Positions 37,004-46,134 of a stretch of DNA of 64,000 nt are shown one piece after another (within the stretch, counting starts at the first letter, position 1; the number at the start of each line of letters is the position of its first letter). Below the pieces are notes generated by a model that saw only the letters and a program-made list of their open reading frames with translations, did not search any database and was not told where the DNA came from. The stretch is from Zhaonella formicivorans (GTDB lineage: Bacteria; Bacillota; DUOV01; Zhaonellaceae): positions 2,142,142 through 2,206,141 of the forward strand of contig NZ_CP085524.1 in NCBI RefSeq assembly GCF_004353525.1, given 5' to 3'. A program made the translations under genes and the position numbers.

Positions 37004-37324
37004 CTACTCCGGCTGTTCCTCGTTTTGCTTATTAAGCATCGCTTCCAGCTTGGCGATTCTCTCCTCCAGCTCTTTTACTTCCTTCCTGCTCACCAGGGGA
37101 AATTCCTCCTGGAACTTCTGCACTTCCTGGCGTATCATATTTCTGATTTCCGCCTGTTCCTGTTTGCCGCGCTCGATCAGGTTTTCAATAAACTCCTTAG
37201 CTTCGCTTTGACTCATTTCACCTTTCTTGACCAGTTCATCCATCAGCTGCTCCGCTTTTTCCCTGGTCAAACTGAGCGCACCAATACCAACATGCATAGC
37301 CCGCCGCATCAAGTCGAGCATCAT
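37004..37324 (-). CDS. Phasin-like coiled-coil protein (PHA synthesis regulator type)
   Basis: 106 aa. Mostly helical with heptads at 20-100 (EKAEQLMDELVKKGEMSQSE, EVKELEERIAKLEAMLNKQ). Resembles the small COG3937 polyhydroxyalkanoate-regulator/phasin group found in many Firmicutes next to ubiB. Function there is not established. ATG at 37324 (or the adjacent ATG) has AAAAGGAGGCG. Confidence 0.8.
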   Translation of the reverse strand: MMLDLMRRAMHVGIGALSLTREKAEQLMDELVKKGEMSQSEAKEFIENLIERGKQEQAEIRNMIRQEVQKFQEEFPLVSRKEVKELEERIAKLEAMLNKQNEEQPE

Positions 37325-37343
37325 ACTTTTCGCCTCCTTTTAG

Positions 37344-37371
37344 TAGCCTTCAGCTTTCAGCCTTCAGCTAC
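37344..37371. repeat. AGCTTTCAGC-type degenerate repeat tract (B4)
   Basis: AGCCTTCAGCTTTCAGCC then TTCAGCTAC, just upstream of the phasin-like gene. Confidence 0.5.
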
Positions 37372-37511
37372 ATTTAATTTTATGCAAAAAGCTCATGCAT
37401 TAGTCACCGATACCCAGTCGCAGTCCCCGGTAATCCAGCAAACGCGAGGGTAAAGGCTTGAACCTAGGGAGAAGCCTTAAAGTTTTACTGAGCTAATAAC
37501 TATCAGTATAT

Positions 37512-37567
37512 GGCTGCAAGCTGATAGCTGATGGCTGCAAGCAAGCCGTCAACTACGGCTTGCTTGC
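37512..37567. repeat. AGCTGAT tract (B5) and hairpin overlapping prfB 3' end
   Basis: GCAAGCTGATAGCTGATGGC leads into a perfect stem GCAAGCAAGCCGT-CAACT-ACGGCTTGCTTGC. The prfB stop codon at 37549 lies in the loop/stem, so the last few prfB codons come from this repeat. Confidence 0.6.
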
Positions 37568-38653
37568 AGATGCAAGTATGCCTCGATAAAAGGCGTGATA
37601 TTCCCGTCCATTACCGCCTGAACATTGCCGATTTCCACGTTGGTCCTATGGTCTTTTACCAAGCTGTAAGGATGGAAGGTATAGGAGCGAATCTGGCTGC
37701 CCCAGGCAATATCCATTTGTTCCCCGCGGATTTCAGCAAGCTGCTCCTCCTGCTCCCGCCGCTTCAACTCAAATAGTTTAGCCTGTAGGAGTTTCATAGC
37801 GCCCAGCCGGTTGGCGTGTTGTGACCGTTCATTTTGGCACTGGACCACGATCCCTGTCGGGAGGTGGGTAATCCGTACTGCCGAGTCAGTCTTATTCACA
37901 TGCTGGCCCCCGGCCCCGCCGGAACGGTAGGTATCAATTTTCAAGTCATCCGGGTCGATGGTTATTTCAGCATCGTTTTCCACCTCAGGCATTACATCCA
38001 CCGAAGCAAAGGAGGTATGCCTTCTGCCCGAGGCATCAAAGGGAGAAATCCTGACCAGGCGGTGTACTCCCTTTTCCGCTTTTAAGTACCCATAGGCGTT
38101 TTCCCCTTTGACCAGGATAGTGGCGCTTTTTACTCCAGCCTCATCTCCTGCCAGGTAATCCATAATCTCCACCTGGTAATTCTTTTCCTCGCACCAGCGG
38201 GTATACATCCTTATGAGCATTTCCACCCAATCCTGGGCCTCTGTCCCGCCCGCCCCGGCATGCAGGGAAAGGATGGCGTTGTTTTTATCGTATGGGCCGC
38301 TGAGCAGCGTCTCCAGTTCCAATTCCTCAAGCTTTTTAAGCAAAGCTTTTAATCCTTTAGACAAGTCAGGTAGCAGTGTTTCGTCTTCTTCCTCTTTAAT
38401 AAGCTCCCACAACACTTCCAGATCTTCCAGCTCTCTCTCCAGATCCTCCACACTTTTCACCTTATCTTTCAGGTTAGTGAGTGTTTGCATCACGGCCTGG
38501 GCTGCATCCCGGTCATCCCAAAAGTCAGGAGCAAGCATTTTGTCTTCAAGCTCTTTTATCTTAGACTCCTTGGCCGGGATGTCAAAGAGAGACCCTCAAT
38601 TCTTGCAATCTTTGCCTAGCTTCGGCAAGCTGTGGGGAGTAATCAGTAAGCAT
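37549..38653 (-). CDS. prfB: Peptide chain release factor 2 with programmed +1 frameshift
   Basis: 367 aa after the frameshift. The first 23 codons (ATG 38653, GAGGTGAT upstream) end at CTT TGA; a +1 shift at CTTTGAC continues as DIPAKESK into the main frame. The main frame has the SPF recognition motif ([11 protein letters not shown]) and the GGQ catalytic motif ([10 protein letters not shown]). RF2 reads UGA/UAA and controls its own level through this shift. Located directly downstream of secA as in most Firmicutes. Confidence 0.96.
38582..38587 (-). promoter_or_regulatory. prfB programmed frameshift site
   Basis: Minus strand AGGGTCTCTCTTTGAC: slippery CTT, in-frame TGA (38582-38584), with an AGGG Shine-Dalgarno-like stretch just upstream. 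Matches the known prfB arrangement. Confidence 0.93.
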
Positions 38654-38670
38654 TTGCCATCACCTCGTAA

Positions 38671-38785
38671 TAGCTTTCAGTTGTCAGCTTTCAGCCATCA
38701 GCCATAAAACCTTATGCATTTCTTTCAGCGTTAATTTATTTAGCTGAAGGCTGGCGGCTGATAGCTGATGGCTGCGTAACGCCTG
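38671..38785. repeat. AGCTGAT-type repeats between secA and prfB (B6)
   Basis: Facing tracts TAGCTTTCAGTTGTCAGC / AGCCATCAGCC and TAGCTGAAGGCTGGCGGC / TGATAGCTGATGGCTG can form a large imperfect hairpin. They fill the whole secA-prfB gap. Confidence 0.6.
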
Positions 38786-38790
38786 TGGCA

Positions 38791-41289
38791 TTAAGCATTT
38801 GCTCCGCAGCACTTCTTGTATTTTTTGCCGCTGCCGCAAGGGCAGAGGTCATTGCGACCAACTTGGCGCTCCTTGCGGATGGGTTTTTTTGTTTCCTCTT
38901 CCGCGTACTTATTTTCCACAATATTTTTAGGCCGCTCCTGCTCCTGCACCACATTGACCCGGAAGATATAACGGGTCACATCCTCCTTAATGGAGCGGAT
39001 CATCTCGTTAAACATCTCATAGCCTTCAAACTTGTATTCAATAAGCGGGTCCTTCTGGCCATATGCCCTGAGGCCAATTCCCTGGCGGAGCTGGTCCATG
39101 GCATCCAGGTGGTCCATCCACTTTTCATCCACCACTTTAAGAATAACCATGCGCTCCAATTCCCGCATCAGTTCTGAACCCAGGCTCTGTTCACGGGCCT
39201 CATAAAGCTCTTCGGCCCTCATATGGAACATTTCCCGGATTTCTTCTTTTTCCATTTTCGTAAGCTCTTCAGGCGTGAGTCCATGCCCTGGCAAAAAGGT
39301 CTGTTCAGCGTAATCAAGCAGGCCTACCAGGTCCCATTCCTCCGGGTATTGGCTGGCACCGGAGTAGCGGTCCACCGCTTCGTCGATAATATCGTGAATC
39401 ATATCCAGCACGTTTGCTTTCAGGTTTTCGCCTTCCAGGACCTGGCGGCGCTGCTTGTAAATGATCTCCCGCTGCTGGTTCATTACATCGTCATATTCCA
39501 GCACGTGCTTGCGGATATCAAAATTCCTGGCCTCCACCTTTTTCTGGGCCGATTCGATGGACCTGGAAATCAGCGGATGGTCAATGGGAGTGGTATCATC
39601 CATCCCCAGTCTGTCCATAATTCCGGTAATATTGTCGGAGCCAAAGAGGCGCATCAAGTCATCTTCCAGGGATACATAAAAACGGCTGGAGCCGGGGTCT
39701 CCCTGACGGCCCGCCCGTCCCCTCAGCTGGTTATCGATCCGTCGGGATTCGTGCCTCTCGGTGCCAATAATATGCAGGCCTCCCAGTTCCGCTACCCCTT
39801 CGCCCAGGATAATGTCGGTACCGCGGCCCGCCATATTGGTAGCAATGGTAACTGCTCCTTTTTGCCCGGCTTGGGCCACGATTTCCGCTTCCTGCTCATG
39901 ATACTTGGCGTTTAAAACCTGGTGGGGGATGCCCCGTTTTTTCAGCGCATCACTTAGCATCTCCGATTTCTCGATGCTGATGGTGCCGACCAGCACAGGT
40001 TGGCCTTTTTTGTGCCGCTCGATGATCTCCTCGACCACTGCATTAAATTTGCCTTTTTCGGTCCTGTAGACTATATCCGGCAAATCCTCCCGGATCATAG
40101 GCTTATTGGTAGGGATGACAACTACATCCAGCCCGTAGATTTTGCGGAACTCCTCTTCCTCAGTGGCTGCCGTACCGGTCATGCCCGCCAGCTTCTTATA
40201 CATGCGGAAATAGTTTTGGAAAGTAATAGTGGCCAGAGTCTGGGATTCCCGTTCGATCTTCACCCCTTCTTTGGCTTCAATGGCCTGATGCAGGCCGTCA
40301 CTGTACCGGCGGCCAAACATCAAGCGACCGGTAAATTCATCTACGATAATTACCTGCCCGTCCTTAACTACGTAGTCCACGTCGCGCTTCATCAGCACAT
40401 GGGCTTTCAAAGCCTGGTTGACATGGTGGCTCAGTTCGGTGTTGGCATCATCATACAAATTGTCCACGCCCAACATCTGCTCTACCCGGCGCACGCCGTT
40501 TTCCGTCAGGGTAACCACCCGGGCTTTTTCATCAACTGTATAGTCCTCCTCTTTTCTCAGCCGGGGGATGATCTTGGCCACAGCATAGTATAACTGCGTG
40601 GGCTTGTCGGCTTGACCGGAAATGATCAGCGGTGTCCTGGCTTCATCAATCAGGATGCTGTCCACTTCATCCACAATGGCGTAATTCAATTTACGCTGCA
40701 CCATCTGTTCAGGATGCAACGCCATGTTGTCCCGCAAGTAATCGAAACCAAACTCGTTGTTGGTACCATAAGTTATATCTGCGGCGTAAGCTTTTTTCCG
40801 CTCACTAAATTCCAGTCCGTGGACGATCAAACCCACCTCCAAACCCAGGTAACGGTGGATCTGCCCCATCCATTCGCTGTCCCGGCGGGCCAGGTAATCG
40901 TTGACAGTGACAATATGCACTCCCTCCCCGGACAATGCATTGAGGTAAGAGGGGAGCGTTGCCACCAGGGTTTTTCCTTCACCGGTTTTCATCTCCGCAA
41001 TCCGGCCCTGGTGCAAAACTATGCCGCCCATGAGCTGCACGTCAAAATGGCGCAGGCCAAGGACGCGGCGGGAAGCCTCCCTGACCACGGCAAAAGCCTC
41101 GACTAAAAGCTCGTCCAGGGATTCGCCGTTCATGTGGCGCTGTTTAAATTCAGCGGTTTTTGCGGCCAAATCGTGGTCGCTTAACTTTTGCATGGCAGGC
41201 TCCAGTTCGTTAATAGCAGCAACCTGCCGGCTTAATTTTTTTATTTCTTTGGCATTATCGTCCAAAAGGTTTTTCAAAAAACCCAGCAT
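38791..41289 (-). CDS. secA: SecA preprotein translocase ATPase
   Basis: 832 aa, normal length. Walker [12 protein letters not shown] near 100, [16 protein letters not shown] motif II, helicase region [11 protein letters not shown], and C-terminal SEC-C zinc motif [14 protein letters not shown] that contacts SecB or ribosomes. It drives protein export through SecYEG. ATG at 41289 has AAAGGAGCAAATAAT; the longer frame to 41346 has none. Gene order hpf...secA-prfB is conserved. Confidence 0.97.
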   Translation of the reverse strand: MLGFLKNLLDDNAKEIKKLSRQVAAINELEPAMQKLSDHDLAAKTAEFKQRHMNGESLDELLVEAFAVVREASRRVLGLRHFDVQLMGGIVLHQGRIAEMKTGEGKTLVATLPSYLNALSGEGVHIVTVNDYLARRDSEWMGQIHRYLGLEVGLIVHGLEFSERKKAYAADITYGTNNEFGFDYLRDNMALHPEQMVQRKLNYAIVDEVDSILIDEARTPLIISGQADKPTQLYYAVAKIIPRLRKEEDYTVDEKARVVTLTENGVRRVEQMLGVDNLYDDANTELSHHVNQALKAHVLMKRDVDYVVKDGQVIIVDEFTGRLMFGRRYSDGLHQAIEAKEGVKIERESQTLATITFQNYFRMYKKLAGMTGTAATEEEEFRKIYGLDVVVIPTNKPMIREDLPDIVYRTEKGKFNAVVEEIIERHKKGQPVLVGTISIEKSEMLSDALKKRGIPHQVLNAKYHEQEAEIVAQAGQKGAVTIATNMAGRGTDIILGEGVAELGGLHIIGTERHESRRIDNQLRGRAGRQGDPGSSRFYVSLEDDLMRLFGSDNITGIMDRLGMDDTTPIDHPLISRSIESAQKKVEARNFDIRKHVLEYDDVMNQQREIIYKQRRQVLEGENLKANVLDMIHDIIDEAVDRYSGASQYPEEWDLVGLLDYAEQTFLPGHGLTPEELTKMEKEEIREMFHMRAEELYEAREQSLGSELMRELERMVILKVVDEKWMDHLDAMDQLRQGIGLRAYGQKDPLIEYKFEGYEMFNEMIRSIKEDVTRYIFRVNVVQEQERPKNIVENKYAEEETKKPIRKERQVGRNDLCPCGSGKKYKKCCGANA

Positions 41290-41391
41290 ATTATTTGCTC
41301 CTTTCAGGATGCAGGGTATTAGCCTGACATTAGTTAAGGACAGCATGGATCTGTCCTTTAACTACTTTAATTATTTAATTTTAGCACTCTT

Positions 41392-42015
41392 TCAGTATCT
41401 CTTCAAGGAACGGATAGTCCTTTTGCCGAAGTCAGGGTTGCCGCTTATTACCGGAGCAAAATTCTTTGTCATATCCACCCGGTACATGAAGCGGGTTGTC
41501 ATGGCTTTAACCAAAAACACAAAAAGCCCGAAGGAAAGCGCTATGTCCCCGGGGCTGATCCTGCGCGGTCTGGGGTAGGGCAGGTAGATTATATCCCCCA
41601 GCCAACGCAGCCTGGTATCCGGGCCCATGATGCTATGGGTGGCGTCTGATTTATTCTGCAGAATGCTGACCAAATCATTGCCAAGCCGTGCAACCTCAAC
41701 CGGCATGGTGCCATGGTTAACGCTAATCACAGCAAGATTTAAAAGGGAACCAAGGGCAAACAACTTCATCCCCGGCAGCCGCCAGTTAAATGCTATGAAG
41801 ATAAATAAGAGAAGATAGCTAAAATAATGTACCGGCACCGCCCAGGTCGAAACTGCCTCAATCCGATTAGCGGCGGCATAATTCAAACCGAATTTAAGTA
41901 AAACCGAAGCAAATACCAGCCAAACATAACGGATTTTAATGTACAGCAAGCTTTCCAAAGTCCCCTTACGATACCATCCCACCAAAAGTCCTAGGAGCAG
42001 AGCTTCCCACAGCAT
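41392..42015 (-). CDS. DUF5317-like membrane protein
   Basis: 207 aa with five to six membrane segments and conserved NHGTMPVEVARLGND and GDIIYLPYPRP motifs; matches the DUF5317 group seen beside HD-GYP or sigma factor genes in Clostridia. Function unknown. ATG at 42015 has AGGAGGTGATGCAG. The 5' end overlaps the HD-GYP gene 3' end by 50 bp, so the two are probably co-transcribed and coupled. Confidence 0.78.
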   Translation of the reverse strand: MLWEALLLGLLVGWYRKGTLESLLYIKIRYVWLVFASVLLKFGLNYAAANRIEAVSTWAVPVHYFSYLLLFIFIAFNWRLPGMKLFALGSLLNLAVISVNHGTMPVEVARLGNDLVSILQNKSDATHSIMGPDTRLRWLGDIIYLPYPRPRRISPGDIALSFGLFVFLVKAMTTRFMYRVDMTKNFAPVISGNPDFGKRTIRSLKRY

Positions 42016-43321
42016 CTGCATCACCTCCTGCTTTTGCCACTTCTGCTTGCCTCGCGGTCGTTTTTTTCAAAGCAATATCTTGTGCGATACTTGGAAAAAT
42101 TTCGCAGAACAGTTTAACAACGTCGGGGTCCAGCTGGGTCCCCGCGCATTTTTCAATTTCCTTCAGGGCTTCTTCCGGGGTAAGGGCCTTTCTGTAAGGC
42201 CTGTCAGAAGTCATGGCGTCAAAAGTGTCGGCCACGGCAACGATCCTGGCGCCTAATGGGATTGCCGTCCCTTTTAAACCGTCGGGATAACCTTTCCCGT
42301 CCCAGCGCTCATGATGGTGACGAATGATCTCGGTCTCCTCCTGAAAGCGCCTGACTTTCCCTACAATCTCTGCCCCGGTTACACTATGCTTCTTCATCTC
42401 GTCAAATTCCGTTACTGTGAGCATGCTGGGCTTATTCAGGATCTGCTCCCGGATTCCCATTTTACCTATATCATGCAACAGGGCCACATATTTCAGCTTC
42501 TCCACTCTGGCTTCCGGCAGTTTTAAGGCCCTGGCAATTTTAACGCTGTAGTCGGCCACCCGCTCCGAGTGACCTTTAGTATAGGGATCCTTGGCATCAA
42601 TAGCTGCTGCCAGGGACTGAATGGTATCCAGGTACATGTCCCGGATATCAACATAAGCCTGAAAGGAATGGCGGGCAATCAAAAGCGGGATGACAAAAAG
42701 AACCACTCCCCGAAAACCAAATTCAGCGTAGATCAGCGCGATCAAAAAGCCTAAAGGGGCCAAAGCAACAAAATTGGGGAAAGCCCACTTCATGTTAACA
42801 AGTACACCCTGCCAAACTGAAATGCCCTGAGCCAACGCTACAACCACAGCTACCAGTGACACATTAATCAGCAAAAAAACCAGCACGCTGCTGGCCAAGG
42901 CCAGAAATAAATTAAGGTCGAATGCTTTTAGAGAGGGACTGAAAAAATCATAGGCAACTCCGGCCAAACCCACGGACAAGATCAGTTCTGCTTTATTAAA
43001 TAAATCCTTAAACCAAGGCAATTTACCCATTTGTTTTTTGCTGCACAATAAATCTCCCAACACAGCAACCAAAGTGGCCACAGCAGCGCCGTAGAGAATA
43101 ATAGCAGCAAAGTAAATGGCAAAACTGACTGTTACAACCCCGCCTCTGGGCATGTGCACCGGCAAAGAATCAGATATAATTGCTAAAACCAAAAATAACA
43201 AAAAGCCGGTTATGGAAAAACTTTTCCAGGTAAAATTAGCCAGAGCATGAAAAAGGAAAATAAAACCTGCAACTATTACAGCAAGTACGTAGATACGAAG
43301 TTTGAGCGGTAAATCCTGCAC
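41966..43321 (-). CDS. HD-GYP domain protein with N-terminal membrane sensor
   Basis: 451 aa. Seven to eight membrane segments in residues 8-225, then the HD-GYP domain at about 240-420: HSERVADY, LLHDIGKMGI, HHERWDGKGYPDGLKG, RIVAVADTFDAMTSDRPYRK. All catalytic residues look intact; such proteins hydrolyse cyclic di-GMP or related messengers. GTG start with GGGGGAATTAAG. Overlaps the DUF5317-like gene. Confidence 0.92.
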   Translation of the reverse strand: MQDLPLKLRIYVLAVIVAGFIFLFHALANFTWKSFSITGFLLFLVLAIISDSLPVHMPRGGVVTVSFAIYFAAIILYGAAVATLVAVLGDLLCSKKQMGKLPWFKDLFNKAELILSVGLAGVAYDFFSPSLKAFDLNLFLALASSVLVFLLINVSLVAVVVALAQGISVWQGVLVNMKWAFPNFVALAPLGFLIALIYAEFGFRGVVLFVIPLLIARHSFQAYVDIRDMYLDTIQSLAAAIDAKDPYTKGHSERVADYSVKIARALKLPEARVEKLKYVALLHDIGKMGIREQILNKPSMLTVTEFDEMKKHSVTGAEIVGKVRRFQEETEIIRHHHERWDGKGYPDGLKGTAIPLGARIVAVADTFDAMTSDRPYRKALTPEEALKEIEKCAGTQLDPDVVKLFCEIFPSIAQDIALKKTTARQAEVAKAGGDADAVGSSAPRTFGGMVS

Positions 43322-43579
43322 CTTAATTCCCCCAGTTAAGATGAAACGACAGGCATTGCGGCCCGTCGCTGCAAACCAAATTAATAGGCCAATAGCAGCT
43401 AGATTAGCTCCACTTAAAAGCTCCGCCGCCAGCCAATACCAATGACAGTAAAGCCAGGATAATCTGGAAAAGGCGCATACGCATTCGGTTTAACCTCCCC
43501 GCACTGTACTCCGCTGCGCCGCTACCACAGCAGGCGTACCGCTCCGCTCAATCAACCATGAGTCCCCAGTAGGCTGCGC

Positions 43580-43715
43580 CCGTCGTTAGTCGTTAGTACT
43601 AATAGTCCCCAGTCACCAGTCATCAGTCGCCAGTAATTAAAAATATGCTAGGGACTGGGGACTGATGACTCGGCCAGAGGCCGACGCTAAGGACTTACGA
43701 CTAAGGACTAAGGAT
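43580..43715. repeat. Inverted AGTCCCCAGT / CGTTAGTC repeat cluster (D1)
   Basis: GTCGTTAGTCGTTAGTACTA and AGTCCCCAGTCACCAGTCAT face GGGACTGGGGACTGATGACT and CTTACGACTAAGGAC, giving a long nested hairpin. It lies in the 454-bp gap 43322-43775, which has no recognisable gene; GC-rich sequence at 43490-43560 is unexplained. Confidence 0.65.
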
Positions 43716-43775
43716 GCAGCCGTAAGCTGGATCTGTCAACTAATGACTAGCTTAGCTATTGGCCTATTAAAATTT

Positions 43776-44420
43776 TTAACTCTTGCCGATTTTGCCCAAG
43801 CGCCTGTTAACAGCCGCCAAAACCGCTTTGCCTGCTGCCTCCCAGATATCGCCGTTAATAGCAGCAATTCCGAACATAGCTTCTTCGCCCCGGTCGGAAA
43901 CTATTGCAACACCCGCTGCAACAACTTGCCTGCCCCCTAAAGTTAACCGGCTGATATCTTCAATTACCAACAAGTTTTCAATGCCTAAGTACTTCTCCAG
44001 CGCTGCCGCTGTGGCTTTTCCGGCAAGCCGCAGCTGGTTGGCGGCTGTACTGGGGCCCACAGCTTGTCCCGTAAACAGTTCTTCCCCTAAAGCCAGCTCA
44101 ACAGTCAACTCCGCTTGCTGTCCGGACCGTTTAAATGTAATGCTGTTCAATTTAATCCTGCCTTCACATTCCAGATCTTCCTGTAATTGTACAATGCTTA
44201 CCTTGCGGTGGTCCAAAGTTACGCCAAGCCTAACCAAGGCTACAGTCTCTATATCTCTGACAATCTGTTTCGGATTGCGAATGTTGCTCGCCAGCACATG
44301 GATTTCTTTAATTTCCTCATTTTCCGCAATTATTCTGGCCGAAATTATACCTTGTACCTGCCGGATCAGCTCTTCCAACTGTTCCAGCTGATCTGCCCCC
44401 TTCAAAACCTCGGACATCAT
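43776..44420 (-). CDS. Conserved hypothetical protein
   Basis: 214 aa, soluble, mixed alpha/beta. Recognisable blocks are EEIKEIHVLASNIRNPKQIV, VTLDHRKVSIVQLQ and VVAAGVAIVSDRGEEAMFG; I know similar uncharacterised proteins but no function. The C-terminal part may repeat the N-terminal strand pattern. ATG at 44420 (or the adjacent ATG) has AGGAAGGACGG upstream. Confidence 0.7.
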   Translation of the reverse strand: MMSEVLKGADQLEQLEELIRQVQGIISARIIAENEEIKEIHVLASNIRNPKQIVRDIETVALVRLGVTLDHRKVSIVQLQEDLECEGRIKLNSITFKRSGQQAELTVELALGEELFTGQAVGPSTAANQLRLAGKATAAALEKYLGIENLLVIEDISRLTLGGRQVVAAGVAIVSDRGEEAMFGIAAINGDIWEAAGKAVLAAVNRRLGKIGKS

Positions 44421-44600
44421 GCCACCGTCCTTCCTGATCTTACATTGATATAAATTCGACAAGGGGCAATTTTTTCCTTTTACAGCAAGCAACAAAAATA
44501 AAGAAAACTGGGCTTACGTCAAGCTTATAGGACCGGCAAAAGCACTGGTTACACTTATGCAAATCAAAAAGTCGATTCTGAATTGCCGGGTAAAAAAATT

Positions 44601-44625
44601 AAAATCCAGGAACAACTCCTGGATT
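44601..44625 (-). repeat. Left direct repeat: hpf terminator hairpin
   Basis: AAAATCCAGG...CCTGGATT, 25 bp, identical to 44765-44789. On the minus strand it is followed by TTTTAATTTTTTT, so this copy keeps the T-tract of the intrinsic terminator. Confidence 0.85.
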
Positions 44626-44764
44626 CAGACCGTCAACAACTATTATCAGCCAGCATGTATTATGGAGCGGGACTGGTTTCCCCAGCCGTCGGCAGCTATG
44701 CTGCCGTTAACGGCGTAGGAGCTTGTCCAGAGCGAAATAATACATGCTGGCTTAGTCTACACGC
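44626..44764 (+). mobile_element. Terminator-associated palindromic element F (copy 2)
   Basis: 139 bp between exact 25-bp direct repeats of the hpf terminator hairpin. Ends are CAGACCGTCAACAACTATTA and GGCTTAGTCTACACGC; the palindromic core 44648-44752 has terminal repeats AGCCAGCATGTATTAT / ATAATACATGCTGGCT. Too short to encode a transposase; probably a non-autonomous element. Confidence 0.75.
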
Positions 44765-44789
44765 AAAATCCAGGAACAACTCCTGGATT
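44765..44789 (-). terminator. hpf terminator, right copy of duplicated hairpin
   Basis: AAAATCCAGG...CCTGGATT; first hairpin met by hpf transcripts, followed on the minus strand by TTTT then the element. Confidence 0.8.
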
Positions 44790-44820
44790 TTTGCATTTCT
44801 TAGCCTAGTCGCAATAAATT

Positions 44821-45345
44821 TTAATATTCAGGCTCGATCAAACCATAGTTTCCGTCTTTCCGGCGGTAAACCACGTTGACCTGCTCAGTTTCCGCATTGG
44901 AAAAGACAAAAAAGCTATGCCCCAGTAGGTTCATTTGCATGATGGCTTCTTCCACGGGCATTGGCTTGATGGAGAAATGCTTTGTTTTTAAAATCTTGGG
45001 CTCCTCATAACCGTTAGCCGAATCATTCCCGGCCAGTTCTTTCAGGCTTTGGCTCCTGAGCTTTTTCGCGAGCTTTGTCTTATACTTCTCAATCTGCTTC
45101 TCCAGCTTATCTAAGACCAAATCGATAGAGGCGTACATGTCGCCCGTTTCTTCTTCACCCCTGAGGATGTAACCATTTAGCGGGATGGTTACTTCCACAA
45201 CATGCCTGTCTCTCTCCACTGTCAAAGTGACCTGGGCTTCGGTATCGGCTTCAAAATACTTATCAAGCCTCCCCAGTCGCTTTTCAACATGTTGTCGCAG
45301 AGCGTTGGTCATTTGGATGTTTTTACCTCGTACTGTGATTTTCAT
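44821..45345 (-). CDS. hpf: Ribosome hibernation promoting factor, long form
   Basis: 174 aa, long-HPF length. N-terminal beta-alpha ribosome-binding domain at 1-100 (MKITVRGKNIQMTNALRQHV), linker, and C-terminal dimerisation domain at about 118-174 (KHFSIKPMPVEEAIMQMNLLGHSFFVF given in part). Causes 100S ribosome dimers in resting cells. Start ATG with GGAGCGG. Two copies of a terminator hairpin follow because of an inserted element. Confidence 0.95.
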   Translation of the reverse strand: MKITVRGKNIQMTNALRQHVEKRLGRLDKYFEADTEAQVTLTVERDRHVVEVTIPLNGYILRGEEETGDMYASIDLVLDKLEKQIEKYKTKLAKKLRSQSLKELAGNDSANGYEEPKILKTKHFSIKPMPVEEAIMQMNLLGHSFFVFSNAETEQVNVVYRRKDGNYGLIEPEY

Positions 45346-45584
45346 TCAATAACCGCTCCTTTCCAGGGTTTTCAAAGCCATGAGCTTAAGCTTTCAGCTT
45401 TTACCAGTAGTATTCCCTTATTAATTGAAAAATCCTGCATGGACAAGCAGGTATACCACAAAGTAATTGTTTTTTAGCTTTTTGTTATGAATTTGTCAAC
45501 TTATGTATTTGCCCAAAACCATTATACTTAATTTTAGTTGCAACTGCGCGGGATATGACATGTAAAAACTTCCTATAACATAAT

Positions 45585-45605
45585 AAAACCCCGGTATTAC
45601 CAGGG
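45585..45605 (-). repeat. Left direct repeat: cold-shock gene terminator hairpin
   Basis: AAAACCCCGGTATTACCAGG G-type 21-bp sequence, 20 of 21 identical to 45750-45770; adjoining element F copy 3. Confidence 0.8.
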
Positions 45606-45749
45606 TTGCAGACTGTCAACAAATTATTAACAGCCAGCATGTATTATGGAGCGGGACTGGTTTCCACAGCCGTCGGCAGCTATGCTGCCGTTAACGGCGT
45701 AGGAGCTTGTCCAGAGCGAAATAATACATGCTGGCTTTGTCTACAAGCT
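45606..45749 (+). mobile_element. Terminator-associated palindromic element F (copy 3)
   Basis: 144 bp; ends GCAGACTGTCAACAAATTAT and GGCTTTGTCTACAAGCT; palindromic core 45632-45736 almost identical to copy 2. Flanked by 21-bp direct repeats of the local terminator hairpin. The rest of the gap 45346-45584 shows only AT-rich sequence. Confidence 0.75.
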
Positions 45750-45770
45750 AAAACCCCGGTATTACCGGGG
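45750..45770 (-). terminator. Cold-shock gene terminator, right copy of hairpin
   Basis: CCCCGGTATTACCGGGG followed by TTTTAGC on the minus strand, 30 bp after the cold-shock gene. Confidence 0.8.
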
Positions 45771-45799
45771 CTGGCTGCTAAATCAAGTTAAATCAAGAT

Positions 45800-45997
45800 T
45801 TATAATTTAACAACATTAGCTGCCTGAGGACCTCTTGGACCCTCCACAATTTCGAATTCAACTTCCTGGCCTTCAGCTAATGTCTTAAAGCCTTCCTCTT
45901 GAATAGCTGAGAAATGTACGAATACATCGTCCCCGCCGTCCCTTTCAATGAAGCCGAATCCTTTTTCTTGGTTGAACCACTTAACTTTACCCAGCAT
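45800..45997 (-). CDS. Cold-shock domain protein
   Basis: 65 aa, standard CspA size. RNP motifs KGFGFIERD and DVFVHFSAI are both present. Binds single-stranded nucleic acid and melts RNA structure. ATG at 45997 with GGGAGGAATGTCAATA; the longer frame upstream is not used. Confidence 0.95.
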   Translation of the reverse strand: MLGKVKWFNQEKGFGFIERDGGDDVFVHFSAIQEEGFKTLAEGQEVEFEIVEGPRGPQAANVVKL

Positions 45998-46134
45998 TAT
46001 TGACATTCCTCCCACTTGCTTACTCTTGCGGGCCAGGTAGACCACAAGTGAATTAATTATAGCACGTAGGCAGGAATTCGTCAAACAAGAACTTGAAACG
46101 AAAATCAGCTCTGGAAGCTTACAACGCTATCCAA

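Noticed and set aside
37549-38538. prfB starting at the internal ATG 38538
   Set aside because: It would miss the conserved N-terminus; the upstream frame with a CTTTGA shift site restores it.
43490-43560. Additional copy of element F
   Set aside because: GC-rich with a few similar words (CCGCTCCGC) but no terminal repeats or core sequence.
44601-45770. CRISPR array from repeated palindromes
   Set aside because: Only two copies about 1 kb apart with genes between; no regular short repeats with unique spacers.
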